The notes below the pieces were generated by a model that saw only the letters and a program-made list of their open reading frames with translations, did not search any database and was not told the DNA's origin. Source: Filobasidium wieringae (taxonomy: Eukaryota; Basidiomycota; Tremellomycetes; Filobasidiales; Filobasidiaceae). Taken from it: a DNA stretch of 64,000 nt. This document shows positions 24,996-35,600 of this stretch, piece after piece (the stretch's first letter is position 1; the number at the start of each line of letters is the position of its first letter). Made by a program: the position numbers and the translations under genes. The stretch spans positions 478,255 through 542,254 of the forward strand of contig BCIV01000001.1 in the NCBI GenBank assembly GCA_001600055.1. Reading direction: 5' to 3'.

Positions 24996-25686
24996 GCGGA
25001 TAAGATTACGACAAGAGGGGACGGGACGGTGGTATTCGATGGATGCGATGGAGTCTATTCTGACTTCGTAGCAGATCAGTGAGTAAAGGAAACGCTGGGG
25101 ACGATGATGGCAGGGGAAGAAGCTAGGATTTACTGCGAACGCTCTACTGCGAGTGCTGCGACTGAATTGAGCGAATCGATAGAGATAGCAAGAAATCACA
25201 TAAACGTCGATAATTCACGCTATTTTAGACCCTTTTTTCCTTATTTCACAACACCATTTACGCTATTTCCTGCTTTTCTACCTTTCCCATATCGAATAGG
25301 GGTATCTGCGACCCGTCAACACTCAGTGGACTGCCGCCATCCCCAGTTCATGTCAACGCCAGAGAAATGACATGCACTCTGTACAGCCACAACAGGCAAC
25401 AGGTATGTACAATACGATGACCATGACTTGCAGGCCTCCCATGAACTGCTTGCCAGCTGACGATCACGTGACAAGGCGCCGTACGTAAGATGGGTGACGT
25501 GCATGTGCTCGGGTCCGTTCGCCGCTCGTTTGCGTCCAAAGCCGCTTCTCACTCGAGAATCAAGAATCACGTTCAGTCAACGTCGCGACGTCACACTACT
25601 CAAGTGCGATAGCAGAGACACCACATACACCACATACACCAACCACAGCTACCTCGATACACTCAAACATACCAAAACTAAACACA
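24996..25686. promoter_or_regulatory. Divergent promoter region kinase / 3-HIBADH-like
   Basis: 691 bp between start codons, with a TCACGTGA octamer at 25464-25471. The kinase frame stays open upstream of its ATG to 25199 but has no earlier ATG, so this is read as leader. A CACATACAC repeat lies at 25620-25650. Confidence 0.5.
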
Positions 25687-27174
25687 ATGTCGAGACCAGA
25701 CCATATCACCCTTCCAGCCCAGCACGCTATCGGTTCTGAATCCAAGCATGAAATTCCATTCTCTCGACCCTCCACTCCCCAGATTGCCCATGATCAGTTC
25801 GCCTTCGTAGGATTGGGTAACATGGCAAGTCGCTGATCAGTCGCCTCAAGCTATACCTTGACTGATAGATCTAGCCCCAAACAGGGATCGGCCATGGCTC
25901 TCAACCTCGCGAAGAACTTGAAGGAGACTGGTCAACCCCCCTTGGTCGTCTGGAACCGAAGCTCCGATCGAGTTTCCAACTTTGTTGCCAAAGCCGAGGA
26001 AGCTAGTATACCCGTTCAGGTTGCTAAAAGTTTGCAGGAGATTGGCCAGACGTGAGCACATCCTGTTTTCCGATCAAGCACGATCTACCTAGAGACTAAG
26101 AAGAGGTTCGATTCCCATCCCTTAGCTGCGATATCATTCTTACATCCTTGGGTTCAGATCAAGCCGCTATCGAAGTCTACGCCGAATTGTTCAAGGGTCA
26201 GGAGAACCAGGAGAACAAGGGGGACGGGATCATTCCCGGTGGACGAGGGAAAAGTACTATCTTCGTAGACACCAGTACCGTAGGTTCATCGTCGTATCCT
26301 TCCTTTCATCTTGAATGCTAAACTCTCACGGTCCGATTCCTTCTCTGTCAGCTTTACCCGACTACCTCGGGCAAACTGGAGCGTCTCTCCTCTTCCCGTC
26401 CCGCTCGTCATTTCCTCTCCTGCCCAGTCTTCGGTCCTCCCCCCGCCGCCGCTAGTGCTCAACTTTTGTTGGTCATCTCTGGAAACCTTCACGCAAAGAA
26501 GCACGTAGCGCATGCACTGGTCCCTGCCATCGGAAGGAGAATCATGGATTTCGGTAGTGACGTCGAGAAGGCCAGTAGGTTCAAGTTGATTGGCAACTCG
26601 ATGATTCTGGGAGGTGAGTGTCGGTGTAAATGACTTCACCGTCAAAAGGTCAATGAGCTCATTACATGTATGCTTTTAGTGCTCGAGATGCTGTCCGAGG
26701 CTATGACTTTGGCAGATGTTACCGGTGTCGGTTCGGATAAGGTACGCCCATCTCTCCTTCATTTGGCCTATAGCTGCTGATAATTTCTCAACCTTGCAGC
26801 TATACGAATACATCGAAGAGTTCTTCCCTGCTCCCAGCTTCCTGACCTATGGTAAAAAGGTACGAATTCCATTCCGACCGAACGTATGATCGAAACTTAT
26901 ACCCCTTCCCCCTCAGATTCTTGAGAACAACTTCAAGGGCGAAGAAGGGTTCACCCTACAAGGAGGAATCAAGGACGCTTCCCACATCCGTCGTCTAGCC
27001 GAGGAAGTCTCTGTACCCATGCCTATCATCGATATCGCTCATCAACACTTGATCACCGCAAGGGCGCATGGTGGGGATCAGCTGGATTGGAGTTCCCTGG
27101 TAGGAGGACAGAGAATCAGCGCAGGATTAGAACCGTTCGCTAGGAAGGTCGGTGCAATGAGAAGGATTACTTAA
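25687..27174 (+). CDS. 3-hydroxyisobutyrate dehydrogenase-like NAD(P)-dependent enzyme
   Basis: Exons: 25687-25824, 25885-26051, 26126-26279, 26352-26613, 26680-26741, 26800-26859 and 26917-27174. The Rossmann motif FVGLGNMGSAMALNLAKNL spans the first intron. Other family blocks are CDIILTSLGSDQA, VDTSTLYPTT, CPVFGPPPAASAQLLLVISG and the catalytic-lysine region RFKLIGNSMILG. C-terminal helices contain GGIKDASHIRRLAEE. The family oxidises beta-hydroxyacids (3-hydroxyisobutyrate in valine breakdown), but members with other substrates are common. No clear mitochondrial presequence is seen. Intron 1 must use a GC donor to keep GNMG intact. The last codons are uncertain: a further intron would give the end TKLDRYE at about 27235. 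Confidence 0.85.
25825..25884 (+). other. GC-AG intron interrupting the Rossmann motif
   Basis: ATG|GCAAGT at the donor and AACAG|GGATCG at the acceptor give G-N-M-G-S-A-M-A. A GT donor a few bases on would break the invariant GNMG motif, so the GC donor is well supported. Confidence 0.8.
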
Positions 27175-27342
27175 GGCTAAAATTAAGCTGACACGTCCCT
27201 TCGTATTTCAGACCAAGCTGGATCGATACGAATAAAGCAAAAGCAAAACAAGAATCCAGTGTAATAGTTACCAACAATGACATGCAGATATGCAATCAGT
27301 CTGCCATGTATTTACAACCTCTTCGTTCTACTCTCATTCCCT

Positions 27343-29527
27343 TTACATCAATAAAGCATAATCTTCAATTTGGAACCCGGTACCTTCAGGGGGGAAAGGT
27401 TTCTTGTTCGCATAACAATCCGTCTCGCCTTCCACAGGCGATTTGCCATGCAAGATGAGCGATCGAACGAGACTGTTGGTGCAATTGGAGATGTCACGGG
27501 TCGAACTGTGGCCGTAACCATGATGATGGACTGTCGTGAATATGGATCAGGAAAGGAGACTCAAGTTTGGATCGATGAATGGGACTCACTCAATCGAGCG
27601 TTTTCATAACCCATCGCATTTTGCAAGCGACGAGCATTACGAAGTGGAGTTGCGGGATCCTAATGGCAAGCGCGATCTTTAACGATCTTTTTCGTTGACG
27701 GCCACATGGAACTACACTCACGTAACTTTCCCCAATCAGCAGTAGAGGATTTTTCAGACTAGCAGTAAAGTTTCCCCGATAGACTTCCGCTGACTCCCAC
27801 TTGAAGTGTCTGCAAGGCAAGGAAGCGTATAACCGAGGGGTCCCAGATATGAAGCTCTTGTTGACCATCTGGGAATGAAGGTCTGACCACCATTCAATCG
27901 GCTTGTCTTCGCCGTCATACGCATCTCCCTAAATTGCAATGCTTATCAGTACCAACACCTCCATTTGAACAATGCCTTATAAACCTACGCAGATGACCAA
28001 TCGACTCAGTTCAGAACTGGATGGATGGGTCAAAGAATAGTGTCCAGGATAAGGCCCCTGTTTGCCTTTACTTGGAACGACTTCCGGGTCATAACTCCAC
28101 CCGGCATTCATCGCCTGCAGAGCTAAAGTGGCATTCCCGGCCTCTAATTCCTTGAAAACCTCTGCGGTCTTACCCCAAGAACCAGGATCGTATAAGGATT
28201 GGTATAGCATCCCTATCAGCCGTTCGTAAGTAACGATGCCCGGACCCGCTTGGTGGGTGAATCCTGGTGCTGGGCGTCGCTTTATCTCATCGAACAAGTT
28301 GTGGATCCTAGACGATAGGGTAGCCTGAGCTTTCTTGTAATCCGCTTCCTCGATTAATGCGCTGGTCGCCAGAGCGCATCCAGCGGGACCAGCTTTGACG
28401 CATTCTCCAACAAAACCGTCCTCAAACGCAGCAGTAACATTATCAAGCGAAGTCTCCCCGAAACCCCATTTTTCTCGGTGGTCGAGTACGAACTCGCAGC
28501 CGTCAAGGACCAACCTGCCTACTCTGTCCGGGAACATCTGAGCGTATGTCTGCCCGATCCCCGTTCCGTAAGATATCATGAACCCCGTGAGCTCGTCTTC
28601 GCCTAATGCTTCCCGAATGGATTCCACGTCTCGTGCGACAAAAGCCGTTGTGAGGAAACGCGGTATATCGCCCCATGTCTCTTCACAGGCTGCAAAGATA
28701 GCCTCGTTCATGCTGCAAGATTACAAAGTTCGGTGTCAATAAATGCGCCTATCATGTACACCACTGACAAGTGATTGATACTCACGCATCTTCCTGTACC
28801 AAAGCATCATACCCACGAATCTCTGGCCACTGAGCTCCCACCCACGCCCAACGATCTCGATAGGCGTCTTTACTGAAGCAAGAGATCGCCGGGTTGGTAA
28901 GATTTACTCCTACCCAATGCCGCGGGATCAGCACGAGTTGAAGTTGATTTGCTGGAAAGCATGCTCACCTCTGGGATCAAATCCAAGAACGTCGAATTCT
29001 CCATCGGTGAATGAATCACTAAAATCTTTACCCTTCCGCCAGATCAGATTGGTTCCGCTGCCTCCAGGACCACCCGGCTCGACCACCACAGTCCTCTTGC
29101 TCTTTCTGCCTGGATGCGCTTGATAGAGGGTCGTTGCGATATCAACCCTACGAGGATCAGAGGAGTTCGTATAATCTAGTGGCACCGTAAGATATCCACA
29201 CAGATAGTTAGAATCGGAATGGGGAGAGCACCTTTTCCAATGGAAAGGTCCTGGAGCTTCGCCCTGGAATGACATAGCGCTTTCAGCTCACTAACTCGTA
29301 CCGACTGTTCCTTGGGAACTCACCTTGTGTTTCAGATAGGAGCTGAAGTTCGACAGGGCTTTGGATTCGCCGATATAGGATGAATGATAAAGAAGGCCAC
29401 CGATAATAGCATACGCTACTCCTTGTACACATGTTTTGAGGACATTATTGCTCTTTTTCTGTTTGACCTTTTGGTTATGCTGTATGAGACTAAGTTCGCC
29501 ATTCTGTTTCTCTTGTAGGCCAAGCAT
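27343..29527 (-). CDS. Membrane-anchored tripeptidyl-aminopeptidase-like alpha/beta hydrolase (S33/TAP family)
   Basis: Start ATG at 29527. The N-terminus has a short basic cytosolic stretch and one hydrophobic segment (VQGVAYAIIGGLLYHS), then the exon starting at 29264 encodes GPFHWKRC...LTVPLDY, typical of TAP-like hydrolases. Further blocks are VVVEPGGPGGSG, FDVLGFDPRG, GFMISYGTGIGQTYAQMFPDRVGRLVLDG, the C-terminal TAP domain LLLIGESYDPATPLRNAR and the His motif HHHGYGH. Stop at 27345-27343. The family removes N-terminal tripeptides or acts as secreted or anchored peptidases. The nucleophile elbow reads M-I-S-Y-G rather than the usual G-x-S-Y-G. Exon joins are in phase (for example KHK-GEAPGPF). 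It is divergent from the MFS transporter. Confidence 0.8.
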
Positions 29528-30004
29528 TTTGTCAGGGTAGATAGCTCCACCGAATGCAATAGCGGATCAGGCTCGACCACAACTGTTGTTAGCTATATAT
29601 ATAGTCTGAAATCTGAAGGCCCTTCCGGCCCTGTAGCCTGTTGTAGGGAGAGTTATGCATGCATGTGCATACATGCATATACGGATTCGGCCAAGTCCGT
29701 ACGATCGATAAGCGCTACAAATCGTCGTAATCTGCGCTTCCTTCTAGGTCTCGCATGTTGCCCACCCGTGTCTACCGGCTGACTCATGCGAGACGGCATT
29801 TCTCGGCATGGACGGTCTTTTGTTAGCAGCAGTTCTCTCAGCCTGCAACCCGACAAGCTGAGCTTGGTACGATGGTTACGGTGAAGCAGCCTTTTCTGTC
29901 AGTCACCTAGTCGGTCTTTTCTTGCTAATCTTCGAGGCAAATAGCTTGTCGTCTTTTGCATGATAATATCACATGCATGAGCTGTACTCGCTTGTCGTTT
30001 CATA
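29528..30004. promoter_or_regulatory. Divergent promoter region TAP-like hydrolase / MFS transporter
   Basis: 477 bp. It contains alternating ATGCAT-type words at 29655-29682 and a (TA)n run near 29594. No gene was seen. Confidence 0.4.
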
Positions 30005-32326
30005 ATGTTATCCGATCAACCCGAAACCCAAAACCCGAGTCAACCAGTTCTAAACGATCATGCTCGTCAGAAATCTCCAGAATCATCAACACATAGCATA
30101 GCATCAGAAACTGTGCGAGAACTTCCATCAGAAGATCGCGAACAAGTGGATGAAGTAGAGGGGACCAATCCAGTAGAGCTCGTGGCGGTTGAGGAAAGTC
30201 ACAAGGAGGCTCGTCAAGAGGACAGGCAGCCACAGGATGAAAAGCTGAAAGAATCTCAAAAAGCATACTCTGCTTTTACGCCCAAGCAAAGATGGATGAT
30301 CGTCATCATATCGAGTGTAGCTGGGATCTTTAGGTATGACATGTCGATAGTATTGAACAAAACAGGCTAGTTGAACCTGGCTTGCCTTCTCGTAATTCAG
30401 TCCGATAAGCTCTACGATATATGCTCCTGCTATACCGACTGTAGCGAACGATTTCGGAAAAAGCATAGAACAGATCAATTTGACTGTTACTGTATACCTG
30501 TAAGAGTAACCTACCTCGGGGTCATAAACGTATTAAACTAAACCGCATAATTGCTTATGACAACAGAATCTTCCGTAAGCAAAGAGCCGTAATACTAGGA
30601 AACCGACAGTCGCTCAAAGAAGCTGTCGAATCATAGAGGGTCTCACTCCATCCTTCTTCGGATCCTTAGCCGATTATATTGGTCGTCGCCCCGTTTACAT
30701 CACGACCCTGCTCGTCTACGTCATATCTTGCGTCGGTTTAGCACTCACGCCGACCTCAGCTTATTGGCTTCTTATGCTTCTAAGATGCCTTCAAGCTACA
30801 GGAGGTTCTGCTGTCATCGCAATAGGCAGCGGCTGTATAGGGGATATAGCAACACCAGAGGAGAGGGGGGGATATGTGGGCTTGTTTTCTGCAGTCAGTA
30901 TGGCTGGACCAGCTATAGGACCTGTATTGGGAGGGATCATGAGCCAGACTCTCAGTTGGAGGTAAGGAACCATAATGAATCGCTCTGCACGTGATATTTA
31001 ACTTGATCGAGAATCTAGGTGGATATTTTGGCTTTTAGCAATCACCTGTGGTGCGAACCTCGTTGTCATGTTTTTGTGAGCCTTCTTTCCTGTAACCGAA
31101 GAGAGCGATCAAGAAACTGATATCGCGTCACAATCTTTGACCTATGGTAGCGTGCTTCCAGAGACGCTACGATCGATTGTAGGGGACGGGTCCATCCTTC
31201 CTCCAACACTCAACGCTAGGCCTATAGAATTCATCAAGCGAAGGAGATTGGAGAAGAAGCCCTTGGAGAAAGCTTCCCGCATGCCACTGGATTATCAGCC
31301 TAGGCTGGAGCGCAAGAAGGTACCAGCCGATCGGCTTGGATCCTTTTCTGCAATCATGCTAACAGTTATTCCCCGTAGTTTGATCCCATCGGGAGTTTCA
31401 GGATGTTGTTATATCCAGATGTCGCGCTTATGTTAACCTTCTCAAGTCTCCTCTACGTGGAATACTACTGGGTCTTAACGACGTATTCAACCTTACTCAA
31501 AGAGAACTATGGCTATAACGAGATACAGATTGGACTCTGCTACTTGCCAAACGGTATTGGGGCTATGGTAACCTCGTTTTGCTTGGGAAAGTTCCTAAAC
31601 TGGGATTACGTCCGATCCAAGAAGAAGCTTGGATTTAACCCTAAAGACAAAGTCTCGCTTGAAGGTTTCCCTATAGAAAAGGTTCGGCTCAGAATAATGC
31701 CGTATATAGCCGGGTAAGCAGGAAGTGTGTTGTTGTTTGTTGATGGCCTATATTTGATTGACGACATGGTCGTTGCATTCTTATAGGATCTACCTGGCTG
31801 CTTGCATTGGGTTTGGCTGGGCTCTCGCTACACAAGCAAATATCGCGGTGTCTCTCGTGATGAACTTCTTTAGTGGGCTTCGCGGAGTGTCATCTCGATC
31901 GTGATACAGTACTAATATCGTGCGGAAAACAAATAGTCGGTTCAGGCCTTCAGGCCATAATGGGCATCACTAGTGTTCTGCTGGTCGACTTGTTTCCTAA
32001 GGCAGGAGGTGCAATCACCGCCAGTTTCAACTTATGTCGTTGTCTTTCAGCGGCCGGTCTTGTCACTGCAGTGTGAGCATCTTTGTCTAGTCTTCTATGA
32101 GTCGCGACGAAACACCAACGGCTGACGACCGTCATTCTGTAGAGACCCGCTATTAAGGAAAGTCGGAGCAGGTTGGACATACGTAATCATGTCCGGAATA
32201 TGCTTGTCAGCGTCGCCTTGCGTGTGGCTGCTGATCAAGCGGGGACCGGATTGGCGAAAGCACAGAACTGATACTAACCTCGCAAATGCGAAGGGCAAGC
32301 GCGAAGACAAAAAGGTATCGCATTAG
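30005..32326 (+). CDS. MFS transporter, DHA1 drug/polyamine:H+ antiporter family
   Basis: A ~100-residue hydrophilic, acidic N-terminal tail precedes the first helix (RWMIVIISSVAGIF). Twelve hydrophobic segments follow over many exons. Signature motif A is FFGSLADYIGRRPVY, and motif C in TM5 is GPAIGPVLGGIMSQ. The central loop contains FFVLPETLR. The C-terminal half has TSVLLVDLFPKAGGAITASFNLCR, typical of DHA1 proteins such as the yeast Qdr/Tpo group. The protein exports small amphipathic compounds, drugs or polyamines at the plasma membrane; the substrate cannot be predicted. Stop TAG 32324-32326. Apparent stops between open stretches vanish when introns with donors GTGAGC (~31077) and GTGGGC (~31874) are removed. 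One exon is only 8 nt. Confidence 0.88.
30567..30574 (+). other. 8-nt microexon of the MFS gene
   Basis: AATCTTCC lies between CAACAG and GTAAGC. The exons 5' and 3' of it end and begin as CT| and |AG. Together they spell L-I-F-Q-G-L-T-P-S-F-F-G-S, the conserved DHA1 sequence entering TM2. The flanking introns are 67 nt (30500-30566) and 62 nt (30575-30636). Confidence 0.8.
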
Positions 32327-32631
32327 ATGATAGGCTGGCTAGGAGATTGTATCCATATTATATCACACGCGTCGAAACATGAAGTGGACGCAATCAGAAG
32401 CGCAAGGGCATCCGCGCTAGATAACTGTTTCAGATCTAATTCCGCCCTAGATCTTCTGAATCAGCCTTTACTACTAACTGATCGTCCTTCCGAGCTATAC
32501 CCTCATTTCGACTTCCAGCGCATGCAACGTTCTCGTTTGAACTCACTGCTACTTTGTTATCAACTCATTGTCAGCTCGATTAGACTCTCGTGTGGGAGGT
32601 TCCGAGGACACAAGCGAATCACCTGTCATCA
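32327..32631. other. Intergenic region between MFS gene and MER3
   Basis: 305 bp with the MFS terminator and MER3 promoter. No motif stands out. Confidence 0.4.
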
Positions 32632-35600
32632 TGCCAGCATTGGATATCGGACTTCTGCGCAATCTGGAAGAGGACGAGAAATTGTCCTATGAATATCAAG
32701 ATTCATATCCAAACTATCCAGAATACCAGCATAACTCGGCTGAACAACCCGAGTACGGGCATGTAGTCCTCAACCCTCATACAAGCCAATGCCCAGATAC
32801 TTTCACACAATGCACGGACGGACTGAGTGGGTTCAGCAATCACGATAGTTCTTCTTTAGCTGGTACATCCATTTTATCTACTCTTTTAAATTACTATCCC
32901 GACGAACTGAATACGTGGAAATGCGATTAGGGGAATCGCCTACACTGCAACACTTACGATACCGAGAACAAATTAAGTCAGCGGACAACACTTCACTTTC
33001 ACAGCGCTTCTTCCCTCCCAGTAGGTCAAAATCGAGGAAACCTACTTTCATGTCTAACAGTTCTATAAGTCTCACGGATCCATTCCATAGTTGACGAGCA
33101 TGCCAATGCGATTCCCTTTAGTAATGGGAACCATCTCCTTTCGTCAAGTCCGCTTGGGGAGCAGCTCCATAAATCTTCAACGTTCATTCTAGGTCCTGCT
33201 CGACGTAGATTGCTTAAATCAAACGATTCAATCAGTACTGAACTATCACATCGTCGTCATAACAGATACTCGCGCCACAAGCACCAGTCAGATTGACACG
33301 CCTTATGCGATGCCTGCTACAAGCAATGCCATGAAGCAGATGTCTATTCACAACATTCCGCTTGTTTCTACGCGCGAACTACGTGAGTTGTCTGACCGCC
33401 CCGGAATACTATTCGGCCATCGAATACTGAAGAATTCCATTGGGCAACAATAATAGCGGATGCTTATCGAAGAGTTTTCAATTTTAATACCTTTAACGCT
33501 GTGCAAAGCAAAGTCTTCCAGAGCGTAAGAGTCAGAATTCCATCTACCAAAACGAATCTCTGATGTCTGTTTCCTACAGGCGTACATAACAGACGACAAC
33601 CTGGTTGTTTCCTGCACGTGTCGGACCTACTCTTGGGACAAAGAAGTCAAGCTGACCCCTATTTCTTTCCCCCAAAAATAAATCATAAATAGCTCCGACA
33701 GGGTCTGGCAAAACCGTAATTTTTGAACTCGCAATCCTTAGAATGCACTCTCAGGCCTGTAGTGAAATAGCGAACAGTCGTCGATTGGCAGTCTACTTGG
33801 CTCCCACTAAGGTAATCTACGATGCTCTCCCTGAGCCTGGAAGCGTCTGATCTCATAAGAACTTTTTTTCGAAAAGGCTCTATGCGCCGAGCGGTATCGT
33901 GATTGGACTGAGAAGTTCCATATCCTTGGGCTCAAATGTCTGGAATACACAGGAGATACCGCTGAGGGCAAGGGCTTCTATGCTGAATCCAAGAACGCGG
34001 ATATAGTGATTACTACGGTAAGCCATTCGATTCCCGATGACGCGCGCAAACACTTATCGACCGAGCCTGCAGCCGGAAAAATGGGACTCAGTCACGAGAA
34101 GACCCAATCAAAGCGAAAAGATACTAAAGCGTCTAGGTTTGATGATGATAGATGAGGTCAGCTTCCGTCCGGAAGATGCTAGCAATCAAGCTCATCTTCT
34201 CATAGGTCCATATCCTTCATGATCCACGAGGAGCGGTACTTGAGGTGGTGGTTTCTAGAATGCGCACGATCTCACAAGACCGTCCTGTCAGGGTTGTGGC
34301 TCTAAGTGCAACCGTATATCCAGCCTTATAAATCCTCTAGGCAGTCTTAATTAAGTATGATCGCATTTCAGGTACCAAACGTTGAGGACGTAGCTAGATG
34401 GCTCCGACCGACGACAGCATCTGCCTCTGCTTTCTATGAGGCTGGTGGTTCCATTCCAGCCGAAAATGTGGCGGCGAACGCCTTTCTTCAGTTACCTATG
34501 GCAAAGGTATTCAAGGTAAGTCGGATACCTTTCGATCACTTCAAGACGATCGATTTTGCTTAGATGCGCTTGCAAACAGTTTGGAGAAGATTTCCGCCCA
34601 TCGCGCTTAGAACGTTATGTCAAGGGCTTCCCTCGAGGGACAAATGATTTCGCTTTTACCGCAAGGATTGAAGGGGAGGTATACACCATTCTGCAAGAAT
34701 ACGCTAAGAATAAACCTGTCTTGATATTCTCTCCGACCAGAAAATGTGAGTTCAAAAGTGTATCCATCCGGTTTCCGCCTGATAGGAGCCTATTGAGATT
34801 TGTGTTTGCAGCCAGTCAGAAGTTAGGTGATACAATCTGCAAGCAGTATGAAGAGGATGTGAAAATAGGGCGGCGGTTGCCATGGCGTCGACGCCGCGAG
34901 TGCGTATTTCCCGATCGTAACGAGAACATCGAGCTCAAACGTTACACCTGCTTTTGACCCAGATCTTTGAAGCTCAACGACAAGAACGCTTCAAAATTAG
35001 CAGATTCGGGCATAGCTATACATCATGGGGGCCTTGACTCTAATCAGCGGCGAAAAATCGAAGACGGTTTTCGAGACGGCAGCATCATGATCATTGTGTC
35101 AACATCTACTTTGGCGGTGGGCGTGAATCTACCAGCTCATACTGTGATTGTTGCCGGTACAAAGCATTGGAATGGACAAAGTAAACGCTTTAGATGCGCA
35201 GTACCAATCCGATGTACTGATTTTCGGACACCATTCCAGCCATGATCGAATACGTGGATCTAGAGATGCAGCAAATGGTTGGCCGAGCCGGCCGTCCTCA
35301 ATTTGATCGGAACGGCCAAGTAGTGGTAAGCTTTACTCGGTAGTACATTGGTATATTCATACTCATCGCTGGATTGTTTCAGATCATGTGTGACCAAAGC
35401 CAAAAGGACAAGGTTAGTAGTCAGACTGTACGATCGCCAATACTCGCTAAGCACGCGTTAGCAGTGGCGAGACACAATCGAGTCGCGTACATTGCTTGAA
35501 TCCAATTTACACGATTCTCTGACCGAACGTACGGATCCTCATCGTTTGACCTTGACTACAAGGACATTGAAGTACCTCTGTACAGATATCAACTCTGAAA

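Noticed and set aside
25000..25199. N-terminal extension of the kinase frame upstream of ATG 24995
   Set aside because: The frame is open but holds no earlier ATG; composition and position fit a 5' leader.
31020..32076. MFS gene as a pseudogene because of stops after MFL and SSRS
   Set aside because: Both stops fall inside introns (donors GTGAGC and GTGGGC) whose removal restores conserved sequence (FFVLPETLR; NFFIGSGLQ).
17528..32326. A secondary-metabolite cluster (hydrolase, dehydrogenase, peptidase, MFS pump)
   Set aside because: There is no backbone synthase (PKS, NRPS, terpene cyclase), and a kinase and a membrane sensor interrupt the set. The genes match separate housekeeping families.
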